From: Persicaria tinctoria
Lineage: Eukaryota; Streptophyta; Magnoliopsida; Caryophyllales; Polygonaceae
Reading direction: 5' to 3'
Length of the DNA: 64,000 nt
NCBI GenBank assembly: GCA_037127255.1
Contig: JBANSL010000012.1
Coordinates: 19,726,615 to 19,790,614 of the forward strand
Shown here piece after piece: positions 1 through 11,718 of this stretch; position 1 is the first letter of the stretch; each line of letters starts with the position of its first letter. The translations under genes and the position numbers were made by a program. The notes under the pieces were generated by a model that did no database searches, was not told the DNA's origin, and saw nothing but the letters and a program-made list of their open reading frames with translations.

Positions 1-220
1 TTGTGGAGGTGTTGAACCTGAGATTACGGATGTATTCCTCGAGTACGTCTGAAAAGGAAGAATTCTTGTGCGTGTAGATTGCGCTAGAAATCGGGTGGGA
101 GGCCTCGGAATGGCTTTCGAGGCACCCTAGTAGGGTTTCGTGGCGGCTAAATGCCCATGTGGTGGTGCCGGAGAGGAGGACAATGAGGAGGGCAAAGGAG
201 AAGTTGTTTAGGGTTCCCAT
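1..220 (-). CDS. BBE-like FAD-linked oxidoreductase, N-terminal part (runs off left edge)
   Basis: Reading leftward from an ATG at 218-220, the frame stays open for 73 codons to the window edge. It starts with a hydrophobic signal peptide (about residues 1-27, FALLIVLLSG core). A mature N-terminus follows that is typical of berberine-bridge-enzyme-like proteins: a cysteine (GCLES), then HPISSAIYTH, NSSFSDVLEEYIRN and a terminal LRFNTST. In this family the enzymes are secreted or vacuolar, carry covalently bound FAD, and oxidise alcohols, sugars or alkaloid intermediates. The FAD domain lies outside the window, so intactness cannot be judged. It differs clearly from the BBE-like gene at 46311-48014, which lacks the HPISSAIYTH-type stretch, so it is a paralogue rather than a recent copy. 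A TATA-like box lies about 35 bp upstream. Confidence 0.85.
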   Translation of the reverse strand, partial: MGTLNNFSFALLIVLLSGTTTWAFSRHETLLGCLESHSEASHPISSAIYTHKNSSFSDVLEEYIRNLRFNTST

Positions 221-254
221 TTAGCTAGGGTTTTGAATTGAAGTGTACGTACGT

Positions 255-265
255 TAATATATAAG
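255..265 (-). promoter_or_regulatory. TATA-like box upstream of the partial BBE-like gene
   Basis: On the minus strand this reads CTTATATATTA, about 35 bp before the ATG at 220. That would leave a very short 5' UTR, as also seems true for the BBE-like gene at 46311-48014. AT-rich surroundings make chance matches common. Confidence 0.4.
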
Positions 266-692
266 ACTTGATTGATGGGTTTTTATTTCCCTTTAAATTG
301 GAGAGTACGGGGTTTTGTTTGTGCATTTATAGAGATTTTGTTTTGGGTGGTTTTGGAATTGGGGATTAGGGTTGAAAAGGGTAGGTTGGTTACGCACGGC
401 AAATTAATACTGTTCTATAGTTTTCAAAATTGCAATTGGTCAAATGCAAGAAAAATCAAGATCCTTGATAATCCAAGATATGCACCAATAATTTATTAGA
501 AAATTCAGAGCGCAGCCTAAAATTGAAAATGGAAAATGTTAGCAACTTTGCATTAATTATATTACTCCGTACTTCGTACAGTAATTATAACTGCTTACAC
601 GTTGAACCTCTGAATCCATTTACCTCAAAACGTAGAAAGAATTATAATCTTCATCAAGTTTATATATACTCAGTATATTATACAGTATATAT

Positions 693-1508
693 GGAAATTT
701 ACCAAAAAAAAAATCCATCAGTCAAATATAAATTTACAGAAAATCACCCATTAAATGACTTTTACAAATCACCATCTATTGTCTATTTCTATTAGGATTT
801 TGTCAAATACATATGATATTATAATATTTTAAACTTTATATTTAAATTATAATCTCAAATAGATTTAAAAATATATTTTACTAATTTTTTTTAAAAAAAA
901 TTTAAAGAACTTGATGTATATATGAACAAAATTTCCTAGTTTATTCCTAAAAATGGTTATAAATTTTAAAAATATTTTATAGATTAATTTTTAATCAAAA
1001 TTAAAATTAGTTTATAAGTCATGAGCCTTGTTTAAATTTAATGATATTCTTGATACTAATATAATTAATGTCTCATTTTCTTTCATTTGTTAACATATAC
1101 ACCATATAATAAAAATTAAAAGTACTATTATCTAAATATTTTTAAAAATATTTTCCAGGCTCAAAAGTATTGTTATTAAAAGTATCTTTATTAAAGTTTG
1201 CTTAAATTTTTAAATAAAATTCAGTAATATTTTCTAGATTTAGAACCTTCTTCCTCCAAATAAATATAGAATTCAAAATTTTACACATTTTTTGCCCCTA
1301 ATATATTAATATAATTTTCTATCCCTACCATAAATATATAATATAAATATATTCAAGTTTAAAATTTATATTATAAAATTATAAAATATACTATATATTT
1401 AATGGTTCTAATTGAAATATGTGGTGGGTGGTGATTTGTTAATAAAAACCATTTAATGGGTGGTTTTATGTAATTTTGTATATAACAGATGGCTTTTTGT
1501 AAATTTTC
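693..1508. mobile_element. AT-rich TIR element (non-autonomous, MULE-like)
   Basis: The left end (about 693-785) and right end (about 1415-1508) are imperfect inverted repeats of roughly 90 bp. Both contain ACCCATTAAATG, an ACAAATCACCA-type motif and a GGAAAwTTTAC outer edge. The interior is about 630 bp of AT-rich sequence without coding potential. Flanks are TATA-rich (GTATATAT left, ATATGTATA right), so a target duplication cannot be resolved. A truncated copy of the same terminal repeat is visible at about 39390-39512. Long TIRs around non-coding filler fit a Mutator-type non-autonomous element, but the superfamily is inferred. Confidence 0.5.
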
Positions 1509-3880
1509 CATATGTATATGTGTATTGACAATAAGTCATATGTAAACAACTTTTATTGTCTATCAAGTTAGCAAATTAATCTGAGTGATTGAATTAAAAA
1601 GATCAACTGATGAGATTAAAAGTAATTAATCACTTTTGATAAAAATAAACCTAAATAAGTCCAGCTTCATACAATACGGGCGAAATGCTTGAAATTTATA
1701 AATGTAAAATAATTTAACATTTTTGAGAAACTTGCAGTCTTATTAAGAAGATTTTGGAATAGTTTGGTACGTGGTAATAAAGTGGTACTTTTGGGTTTGT
1801 TTGGATTCTCAATATATTATGCTTATAATTATAAACACATAAAAGTGTTTTTTAAATTATGTCAATCAACTATATTAAAGTTAATAATTAATGAAATTAT
1901 AAACTTTACCAAATAGAGGGTGGTAATTGATACAATTTATAAGATGTTTTATTTTAAATGCACATATTTTTTAAACTCAATTTAATTAAACACTTGCAAA
2001 AGTTAGAATCCAAATACATATCCGTCATTATGTTATGAATTAATTTGTGATATGAAATTTGAATTTGGTAAATAAAGAGCAGTCATCTGAAATTCGACCC
2101 AAAAACCTATAAATACTACTCAAAAGTCATTTCCGATTGAACCATTCCGGAAGGATTAATTTGAATTTTTATCTCACTTGTATATATCAATAAGCCTATT
2201 ATAATGTTAAAAAAAAAAAAAAAAAGGCGTACTGCGCGCGTACGTGTACACAACACAACAATCAACTAATTAAACATATATGGTATATAAACATGATCGA
2301 TCGACAGTTGACACTAAAAAACGAACTTGACACGTACACCTCGCTCTTGAATGTCAAATTAATTAATTAATGTAGTTGTTATATTTGACAAATCAATGTG
2401 ATCAGTTTTTAACTACGTACATTAGATTAGTATGAAGTAACCAAGTAATATATTTGACAATGATGCAAACTCAAGTCAAATTAAATTTTCCATGATTGTT
2501 CAAGTTCATTATGACGTCGACATTCATTGAATTATAATCTGTATATATGGATGGATGAATTGCAGTAACGTGCAATTAATTATTTGTGTTAGTTTGTTTA
2601 TTGGTGAACCTGATTTTGTGTTTCTAGATTTTCTTGTTGTATATTTTGACCGTTCAAATATGAGTTTAATTTGCAGGCTTCATATCCAAAACAGTCTCTT
2701 TTATCCAATCAGGGTTCATACAATCATTCATACCCCCCACTCTTTACGTGGAAATTGAAACGTGATCATTTAGATTGCGTGCCTATTTTTATTTATCGCA
2801 TCTATATTGAAATTCAATTAATGTTTTTTTTATTACAAATTAAGAAATTTAATGTTTGCACTAAAAATAAATAAATTTGCGGTGTCAATCAATATTTATA
2901 AAAACCTGTTCAAGCTTTTAGCCAAATCACAAAACTTCGTCGAATTAGGCGATATGTTCCACATGCATTAAATATTAATGGGGCGTTTACCATATAGATC
3001 ATATTTTCGGACTATATTAGGAAGTTGTCCTCCAACCTTTCCATATTAGCAAATTGTCCACCATTGATTTTTTTAATGAAACCGAAAACCTTGGCAACCA
3101 AGCTTCCCCTGCTTCATCGTAACTGTTGTAATCAATCTTTTTTTTTGCATGGTAATCGATCTACCTACTGTAATAGATCATTATGTTGCTGAATCGATCA
3201 ATCTGTTGCTGAATTGCTTCACTACGCATATCAACTACCTACGTACGCATATCCACCAAGTAAGTATATCGATCGTTTTTGCTGTAACTTTGGACAATTC
3301 TTCAGCAATGTTCTTCGAACTTATGATTATGATGTTGATTAACTATAGATCTGCTGAAATCGTTGATTCAACGTTCTTCAAAATTTTTGATTTTGCACTA
3401 CAGATTTGCTGAATACAGTTTTTCGATTGTTGCTATAAGTATCGTTTATGATTCCTCCTGAAATTACGATTGATACTATAATTCAATACTTTCTATCAAT
3501 TTATTATGATTGTTGATGTGATGGCGCAGAGTTTCAAGATTGTTGCTGCTATGGAAATTTTTGCTTCAACAACCCGTTTCTAAAACTATCGTTTTTTATT
3601 GCTTTTGAAAGTGTTTCAGCAGATCTGTGTTTCGATTTTCTATAGATCATTAGCATGCTCACTGATTGCTTAAATGAAATCGAATATTGATGTCCACTGA
3701 TGTCCATTAACATGTACTTTAATACTGTGAATTGCAGTTATCTGTTTTTTTAATTGTTTCAGCAGATCTGTTTTTTAATTTCCAGATTCATGAACAAATA
3801 GATTTCCAGTTCATTTTTGTTGAAATGCATTCAAATTAGATTTCAAGTACTTTAATACTGTCAACCTGCATTGAATTGCA
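1509..3880. other. AT-rich intergenic stretch
   Basis: No gene is supported. It holds a poly-A run near 2208-2225 and several short open frames without recognisable similarity. From about 3100 onward the sequence looks like the untranslated leader or first intron of the MULE relic starting at 3890, with repeated phrases such as TTTCAGCAGATCTG at about 3615 and 3760. Confidence 0.5.
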
Positions 3881-3889
3881 GGGATAGAA

Positions 3890-4140
3890 ATGTCATCAAA
3901 CATTGTAACAGTTGTATATGGGGGAAAGTGGAGAATTGCTGAAACAAGATTATTGTTCGATGGAAACACTACTTCAAAGGCTTTTGTGCTAGAGAATTCA
4001 ATCACTTTATCAACCTTGAGGGACAAGGTTTGCAACAAGTTTCTACACAAATGAAGCTTGGAATTTGGCACATGCTGAAACCATATATCCAGTCCTTCCT
4101 GATGATGAAATAAACCCTCCTGGATATATTAAACAGATTA
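3890..4140 (+). pseudogene. MULE (mudrA-like) transposase N-terminal fragment
   Basis: An ATG at 3890, just after an intron-acceptor-like TTGCAG, opens 54 codons ending in TGA at 4052-4054. The peptide begins MSSNIVTVVYGGKW and continues with a FDGNTTSKAFVLE stretch and TLSTLRDKVCNK. That pattern fits the N-terminal (PB1-like) region of plant MuDR-type transposases: a short leader, a GGKW motif, then a region beginning LxxLxxKVC. Beyond the stop, another frame reads YPVLPDDEINPPGYIKQIKC-like, suggesting a frameshift rather than a natural end. No DDE catalytic core follows. I infer a truncated MULE gene; family assignment is by motif only. Confidence 0.45.
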
Positions 4141-4915
4141 AATGTTACCCCCCCCCCCCTTGTAAGGAAAAAATGTGGTCAACATCCTTGGAAAAAGAAA
4201 ATCTCCAAAGTAGAGTATGTGAGAAGATCAAAACACAGTAAGGAATGGCTTCAAAGGGAGCAAAAGCTCACCACTAGCTAGCTACAGACAAATAATGATG
4301 ATTTTGATTTTTAGTTTAGTTATCAACTGTTTCAGCAATCAACTATGATTTTAATATGATGCTTTGTATTTTTTTTTTGTTATCAGTTGTACTTCGTGTC
4401 ATTGCTATACTATATCATATTATTTTTAGTTTTTATGGTTACCAGTTATCCTTTCTTTTTATTTCTATTCTCAAACTTTAATCTAGAAAATCCTCTCTTT
4501 TTCAGCATGAATTTTTTGCTGAAAACAACTTGCTGAACACAAAATGCTAAGAAACTTTAATTTAACTTGATTGGAAACGCAATAAGTCCCCCATTTAGAG
4601 TTTATCTTTCTGTATTTCTTTAAAATATGGAACCTTAGCACTGTATATTGGTGTCATCTTAAAAAAAATGCTGAAACAAAATGCTGAAACATGAATACTG
4701 AAAAAATTTACATTAAACCATTAACTAAATGTCAATTTCAATGGCTTCAAAAATGCCATTGAAATTCCTTCAAATGCCACCATGCACGTATATGCAAAAA
4801 AATTAGGTGTGCGTAATATTTCCTGGAAATACATAAATACAGCAAAAAAAAAGGACCAAATTGTCTACATTTAATAGAATGTCTTGAAATTCCTAAATCT
4901 GAAAGATGCTATTAT

Positions 4916-5566
4916 CTAGAATTTAAACCTCCATCTCTCTTGAATCAAGTCCGAGACCATAAGTTCTCGGTATCGAAAGATTCTTTCATTGGTAAACTTC
5001 TTCACATCTCCCCCAAAAATCAGTGCTTCGATTGCTTTGAGTACGAAGACCCTACAAGACGCACTGCAATAAATGCAACAAAACATAGTTATATCAAGCA
5101 AATCTGTTGTACGTTTTGCTCGTTCATGAGCTTCCTTTGATTCATTTTGGGATCCACAACGATCTGCGGGTTCAGCTTGGGGTGCCATAAACACCTGATC
5201 AGTGTTGTCATATTGGTTCAGAGGGGATACAGAAAGCCCCAGGAATTTTTCATTCCAAGCTGCCATCTTTGGGTCATTTCTCGGAGGATTCCTGCACACA
5301 ACACACCACAACCAGAGGGCAAAAAACACGCAAACAAGAACTAACAAGAAGCAAATAGACCTCATTAAAAATCTAACAAAAGGAACAAGAGCATAACAAG
5401 CTAAACCAAGTCGCCCAATTTTTCCGGTGTCATTTTGGTCCACTTTGTGTGATTCAACTTCCATTGGGTCATGAGTAGTCAAATTGTTCTCACATAACAT
5501 TTCAATAAGAGCAAGGGATAGTTTAACAAAATTTTCATTTTTAGATGTTTTGATATTAAGTTTCAA
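4916..5566 (-). CDS. Hypothetical 216-residue single-pass membrane protein ORF
   Basis: This is an uninterrupted 216-codon frame with no family I recognise. Residues about 62-92 form a strongly hydrophobic helix (VRFLMRSICFLLVLVCVFFA region) flanked by basic and polar sequence. It is followed by a cluster of cysteines around FCCIYCSASC (about residues 158-167) and a basic C-terminus. The frame lies between the MULE transposase fragment at 3890 and the TIR-bounded MULE at 5769, so it may be transposon cargo or a chance survivor of a spliced gene. No TATA box or intron signals stand out. Evidence for a real product is only its length in AT-rich DNA. Confidence 0.3.
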   Translation of the reverse strand: MKLNIKTSKNENFVKLSLALIEMLCENNLTTHDPMEVESHKVDQNDTGKIGRLGLACYALVPFVRFLMRSICFLLVLVCVFFALWLWCVVCRNPPRNDPKMAAWNEKFLGLSVSPLNQYDNTDQVFMAPQAEPADRCGSQNESKEAHERAKRTTDLLDITMFCCIYCSASCRVFVLKAIEALIFGGDVKKFTNERIFRYRELMVSDLIQERWRFKF

Positions 5567-5768
5567 AAGGCAAATATCATTTTCTCTTTTATAGATGGAA
5601 GATGCATCACATAATTTTTCTACGATTACAATCCAGGAAAGGGATTTAAAGATGGAAGAGGGAGACCAAATTAGATCTGGTCTGATCTGTAGAATTAGAT
5701 ATGTACTTTGATTCTTGTTACCGTACTTATTTGAATTACCGAATTTCTTTCCTGGTATTTAAAAAAAT

Positions 5769-8079
5769 GAAAATTTTGCATGGTACCTCTGTGGTATTAC
5801 GTATTTCGCACGATGTACAAAAGTTTTGTTAAATTTGCACGGTACCCCTAAGTTTTGTACAGTTTCGCGTCGTGCCACTAAGGGGTTAAATCTGATAGAT
5901 TTCAAAAACCACCGTTAACCCTACTTGCTCTTACGCGTACGGGGAAGAGCTAGGCCGGAGAGGAGAGAAGGGCACCGGAGAGGGAAGAGCCAGGCCGACC
6001 ACCACACTGAACCGCAGCCGCCGGGCCACCGGACAGTGAAAATCGCCGCCGCCGGCCACATCAATCGCCACCGCTGCTCACCCTGTTGCACCAGAACCGA
6101 CCTCGCCCATTTCGCACCAGAACCCGACACCCGTGCTTCGACGCCTCTTAATTTCTACCGATTGAAGGTAATTTCTACCGATTTTGTGCATTCCATTTAG
6201 CACCACTAGTACATATTAGGGGTTGAAGCAATTCCAAACTGCGTTTTTTACATATTAGGGATTTGAGTGTGAAACTTTGATTAGGTTTTCTCTTTGTAAA
6301 ATTTGTGGTTCGAGTTTGAAAGGATTAGTTTTTGTTTTTAGAATTTCATTGTATAAGCATCAATCAAATATGCTTTACTGGAAGTGCAAGCTATTTTTCA
6401 GAAACTTCAATTTCTGTCGATTTATGCAATTTCCATCAATTAGGGATTCGAGTGTGAAAATTTGATTTGGTTGTCCTCTTTGTGGATTGTTGAAATTCAG
6501 AATTGAGATTGAGGAGTGTGCATACTATTTTGGATTGTTGAAATTCAGAACTGAGAGGATTAGGTATTTCTGTTTGCAAGTTTCAGTATGGATATTGTTG
6601 AAATTCAACATAAGCTTGGATTAGGGATTGTGGAACTTCAATAGAGACTTTGATATCAAGAAGTATATTTGTGTTAGAGGCTGGTTTGTCATAAAACTTT
6701 GAATTCTGAATTGAGAATTCAGAATTAAGATTGAGTGTGCATACTATTTTGTTGATTTAATTGATTTTTGGCAGCTTAAGAATAACTTAAGTGATCATAA
6801 TGTGATTGGATTTCAGGATAATGAAGCGAATTGTGGTTTTTTTTCAATGGTGTAACAAAGATGTTGCCACTTTGGGGTCGAGCATAGCACTGAATGCCAT
6901 CTCCAATGAAGAGAAGATTGTAAAAATGAGAGAGAAAAAGAAGTCATTGCAAATAGAGTTGAAGAGGCTCGAAGCAATGTGATGTGTGGTTGTATTCTTA
7001 TGTAAACTTCAGTAGCACTTAATTCTAGTTGTATTCTTATGTAAACTTATTCCAAGGCATTTAGCAATGTCAGACTCTCTTTATGTAAACATCGCATTTA
7101 CCAGCAACAATGCAATGTGTCCAGGTGTTGTTCTCTTTATATAAACTTATGTTTGTGGCTGCATTGAACACTCTCTCCGATTGTCCTTTGCAAGGCTAAA
7201 TGCTCTATGTTTTTAATATAATGATGCACCAAAGTTATCTTCATTTCATATAATAAGTGTTTTAGACATGTATAATGTCGTAGCCAAAAAGGGACAATGG
7301 TTGTTCCAAAAACTAATGAAGGGGGTCTAAGTTATCAACCCTAACATTGAACATCGAGCTTGTTCCAACAGCTGGTCAAGCGGATGGAGCACTAAATCTT
7401 AAAAGAACGACTCCTAATCGACTACAACACAAACACCGACGAGTACACAACTACTGAGTTTTTGGCCACCCATGGAGCTGAGGACCTAACTTCTTTCATG
7501 GTTTGACCTTGTGCAGGGATGTTTGGCTCATTTGGTTTCGACCTCTTTGATCTTCTTTCAACTCAGATGCCTTTCTGTGCCTTCACTTCCTTTGCAGTTG
7601 GTCCACCTTTACACATCTTCACATTATGTCCATATGCCTGGTACAACAAAGTAGGTTAATACATCGCACATAAATATCAATGTGAGACAATGACTTCTAT
7701 ATCTCCTCGAGCATCCAATACCTGACATCTTCCACATTGCACTAGGCGAGATCTTTTGCCTGCTGGTGCTTGCCCCTCCTGTCTCCGTCTTGTTTTCGCC
7801 GGTCGTCCAACTCCCCTTTTCATGGTACGTAGGTGGTTGTACTCTCGGTAGATCAAAAGAGGGCCATTGTTCTTCGTCCGGGACCGGTCTGAAAAGACGC
7901 ATAGATGAGATAGTTTCTGGTTGATATCATCATCCGCTCTCACATGGTCAATCAACTTCTTCGTAGCCCATTAGGGGCACGATGCGAAATTGTACAAAAC
8001 TCGGGGGTACCGTGCGAATTTAACAAAACTTTTGTACACCGTGCAAAATACGCACCACAGGGGTGCCAGGCGAAATTTC
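5769..8079. mobile_element. Mutator-like element with about 120-bp TIRs
   Basis: The segment 5769-5890 reappears inverted at about 7968-8079. Shared blocks include GTACAAAAGTTTTGTTAAAT, CACGGTACCCC and TTTGTACA.TTTCGC. The interior has a GC-rich stretch at 5920-6160, intron-like T-rich sequence, a GRF-like remnant at 6821-6982, and on the minus strand (7677-7955) a peptide with KRGVGRPAKTRRR and QCGRC. The latter resembles the basic region and first half of the zinc knuckle at the C-terminus of MULE transposases. Flanks are A-rich (TAAAAAAAT against TGTAAAAAA), so the 9-bp duplication is not clean. It appears inactive. Confidence 0.65.
6821..6982 (+). pseudogene. GRF-zinc-finger-like tail fragment inside the MULE
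   Basis: Fifty-three codons follow an acceptor-like TTTCAG. The peptide has a VVFFQWCNKD segment, then a heptad-like coiled coil (KMREKKKSLQIELKRLEAM). Plant GRF-type zinc-finger proteins, many of them transposon-borne, commonly end in a C-x-FFxWxD segment plus a short coiled coil. The Cys residues upstream that would complete the finger are not visible here. The call is tentative. Confidence 0.3.
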
Positions 8080-8858
8080 TGTAAAAAAAAAGAAAAAGAA
8101 TCAAGAGCAAGTTAAACCGGTTTCACGAAAAAACCAAATGACCAAAACAAAATCCAGGGCCTCTAAAACGGGCCAAAGAGCTCTTATTAACGGGCTCTTA
8201 AAAAAAACACCCCCATATCTTTCAGCCCACCAAACATCGAAAAGTAGACAACCTTCTCTACACTCATCTCTTGTCATCCCAAATTTTCTACCCAGTTGTC
8301 TTCGTTAAAAAATAGTTTTCTGTCGAGCTTTATTAGTTTAACTTATAATATGATAAATATAATATTTTTTTATTAGATAAGAATTTGAGCTAACAAGACA
8401 ATAACATGTCTGGTAAACTCAATAGGTCGGCGAATCGGCAGATGGACAACCGTCAACAAACAACATAATAAATAACACAAATCTACACGGATGAAAGAAA
8501 ACCCACGCAACCCATAAAATCTATCGCCAGCGGAGGAGTCGAGAAAGATCCAAAACGAGCCATGAATACCGAGAACACGAGAGAGTACAGTGACTCATGT
8601 GACGCCTCGGCATCGAGAAGACGAAGAACAATAACCCACCACCGGAAAAGGCGAAACGTGAGTGTGATTCAATAGGTCGTCATGTGTTTGATTTTCCCCT
8701 ATCTATTGTGATGGACATAAATCTTAAGTTAAAACGATCGGTAAAATTTTACCACAACATCCTTAAACTTTACCATTACAAGAAAAAACATAATTTAACG
8801 TTCAAGCTGTACCAAGATTTTAGCCACATTGCCCAATCAAATTATACATTCTTTGCAC
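8080..8858. other. Non-coding stretch between MULE and BBE-like fragment
   Basis: No gene is supported. About 8735-8858 is duplicated downstream of the other BBE-like copies (38495-38635 and 46180-46310), sharing phrases such as AAACGATCGGT and TTACCATTACAAG. It is therefore the old 3' flank of the BBE-like fragment. Confidence 0.5.
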
Positions 8859-9183
<325 letters not shown>

Positions 9184-9507
9184 AGCCGCAGCCACCGACT
9201 TCTGAAGTCAGCACTTCCCATCGTGTGTTTTGCGAGATGTGTCCGTGTGAATAGAAAGCCCAGTTAATAGGATACAAATGTGTGGTCGTCTTTATCATGC
9301 CTTCGAAAATACTATAAGGAAGCAAGAGACTAGTAGTAAACTGAGCACATCCATCAACATTAATTAACCAGAAATGTACAAGTTCATCTGAACAACACTT
9401 GCAAATTACAAAAAAAAATATTGAAGAGACTCAAGAGGTGAAACTCATAAAAACAACAACACAAACTTGCTGATGATATATAAATTCACATCAGAACAAC
9501 GGAATGA

Positions 9508-11718
9508 TCAAATTGTGTCTCTGTCAACAATGCCAGCATGAATGAGCAACGCCCACAAGAGCGTGATGAACTCTCCTCCCTCGGCAAGCCTCTCGACATG
9601 AACCATTTCATTGCTGTTTGATGATGCCAAGAACAAGATCATCTCCGTCCAGAACTCCGCCAGTATCTTCCACCTTCTCCCTTCGTCCTTCACTGTAAAG
9701 AGGAGGTCCTGCCCGAGCTTTGCTCCTCTTCGGATGGTTGTTGCCCTTTGTGCTTCTGCTTCATTATCGCTAAGTAGCTCCATCAGTTTTTCATACTTGT
9801 CGACCTCCTCAACAAACCCGCAAGGAGAAACCGGTTTCTTGAACAAATCTCTTGCTTCTTGGATGGCAATGTCGCATGTGGCTTCGGCTTCAAGAAGAGA
9901 AACATGTAGCAAAGATGGACAAAACAGCAACAAGTACGCGCAATACTTGGATAAGGTTGTCGCCACCTCAAAATCCTCCGTTGATTGCTTGCTATTTTGC
10001 TGAGATTCACGTCTCATCTCGCAAATGCTAGTTGCAATATGCCATACTAGAATAGCTTCTATGTCACACCCTAGCTTGCAAGCCCAGGATAGGTCTTTCT
10101 CGACTTCGTTTCTCCTCAAAGAAGCAATCCCATTGCTCAACTTATTATGGGGGCCGTTCTTCTGTAATGCTAACACCACTGCGGTCTTCACATTCTCAGA
10201 CAACACAACACTTGATGCTTTTTTTCTGCCCGCTATTGGAAGACCAGGGATCCCAAACACAGCGGCAAATGATCGTAGTAACTTATTATCTATACTGAAA
10301 GAAGTGGATGATTGCAACAATGAGTATTGATCAAGCTCTCGCTTCCAAGGCTTGGGAAATAGGATAGTATGGAATCGCAGCAATATCCGAGAAATAACAT
10401 TGATAACTTTCTCGAAGCAACAATCAAGCAATCTACACTTCTTGGAGTTATCCCTCTTGGCATAATAGGAAAGCAAGGACACCCTAAACCATCCTGATGT
10501 AATCACCATGATCAGTTGGAAGACCTCCAGCACAAATAGGACCAATATCACAACTTGAGTGGTCATGACTTTCAAATATTGCTTCTCAATCTTTGTACCA
10601 AACTGTTTCGCATGTAAATTATCTATATGATTAAGAGTGTAAACCATACGAGTAAACCCCCAAAACATTATAGGATAAGTGAAGACATAAAGCTTCCAAT
10701 AGAACCCATTGAAATAAAAGAAGGTGTATTTGGAGAAGAAGAAGTCTTGGAGAAAGCTGAGCTCTAACTCAATGACTCTAAACACCCTTTCACTCCCACC
10801 TACAAACAATCCATCGCGAACCAATTTCCAAGCCTTCCCTCTTGAGTCGCCGCCTTTGAACAAATGATAGCCCCAGAGCTTTCCAAGTAGCAACCAGAAT
10901 AATGCAAAAGAAAGACAAGTGTCTTTGAGCTTCCCATCTTGATCCCCTCCTCCAGACTCCGAGCTCAGAAGCCTGCCTTTGCATTCCCATATATTCTCTA
11001 CGCTAATTCCTTCTACAATCACGCCATCCTTGTGACTTTCCGAGTATCTTGGGCCCACCAAGTACTTAAATCCCTTCATAGTCACAGGATCAACTTCCCC
11101 TTCCTCGTCCTTGTTGATGTAGTTGATCATCTTCCTCAACTTCTGTTTGATCCCCGGGGTTACATTGGCGGCATAAGCCAGTGCAACTATTCTTTCTACT
11201 ACCTTGAAACACACAAGAAGAAAGGCCAACAGAACAGGACCCTTCCATCTCCAATACATAGTATAGGCAAAAAGCAATATTAAGACAACCTGAATGAGAA
11301 ATTGGAAGACCAATTTTGATCTTGCATTTCTTTCTTCGGGACTAAACACACTGAGATTGTCGAAACTTGCATAGCCAAGCAACAAAAGGACACTCCACAC
11401 ACTGTATAGCCACTTATAGAGGGTATTGAATCCCAAGCTATTTCCAGGCTCTCCCATGAGAGCCAAGGTGTAAGATAACAGGATTGGGACCATCAGATAA
11501 CATACCACTGACACAAAATTAAGCCATACCTTCCAAAATCGCTTCTTAAAGACGCTGAGCAGGAAAAGGATGGCCAACAGTGCTGTTGAAAGAAACACAT
11601 ATATCCGGATCTTATTTTGATGAGTTTCTTCATCATGGATCCATTTTATAAGTCTTTCTTCATATGTCATGAAACACGAGCTGGTTTCATCTTGGAGTCG
11701 ACGAACAACACTTTGCAT
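9508..11718 (-). CDS. DUF4220/DUF594 plant membrane protein, 736 residues
   Basis: One intact exon of 736 codons encodes a multi-pass membrane protein of the plant DUF4220-DUF594 family, whose biochemical role is unknown. Hydrophobic segments lie at about residues 39-57, 66-88, 103-118, 134-153 and 157-180, with more in the middle (around LYVFTYPIMFWGF and VILVLFVLEVFQLIMVI). The central region matches DUF4220. The C-terminus (about 707-736) carries the DUF594 signature HVERLAEGGEF followed by LLWALLIHAGI. Length is within the family's usual 600-800 residues, and single-exon structure is common for it. The start at 11718 precedes the first helix by 38 residues. An AT-rich TTTAAATAAG at about 11825-11845 could serve as a TATA element. 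Neighbours are transposon debris and a BBE-like fragment, so context says nothing about function. Confidence 0.85.
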   Translation of the reverse strand: MQSVVRRLQDETSSCFMTYEERLIKWIHDEETHQNKIRIYVFLSTALLAILFLLSVFKKRFWKVWLNFVSVVCYLMVPILLSYTLALMGEPGNSLGFNTLYKWLYSVWSVLLLLGYASFDNLSVFSPEERNARSKLVFQFLIQVVLILLFAYTMYWRWKGPVLLAFLLVCFKVVERIVALAYAANVTPGIKQKLRKMINYINKDEEGEVDPVTMKGFKYLVGPRYSESHKDGVIVEGISVENIWECKGRLLSSESGGGDQDGKLKDTCLSFALFWLLLGKLWGYHLFKGGDSRGKAWKLVRDGLFVGGSERVFRVIELELSFLQDFFFSKYTFFYFNGFYWKLYVFTYPIMFWGFTRMVYTLNHIDNLHAKQFGTKIEKQYLKVMTTQVVILVLFVLEVFQLIMVITSGWFRVSLLSYYAKRDNSKKCRLLDCCFEKVINVISRILLRFHTILFPKPWKRELDQYSLLQSSTSFSIDNKLLRSFAAVFGIPGLPIAGRKKASSVVLSENVKTAVVLALQKNGPHNKLSNGIASLRRNEVEKDLSWACKLGCDIEAILVWHIATSICEMRRESQQNSKQSTEDFEVATTLSKYCAYLLLFCPSLLHVSLLEAEATCDIAIQEARDLFKKPVSPCGFVEEVDKYEKLMELLSDNEAEAQRATTIRRGAKLGQDLLFTVKDEGRRWKILAEFWTEMILFLASSNSNEMVHVERLAEGGEFITLLWALLIHAGIVDRDTI

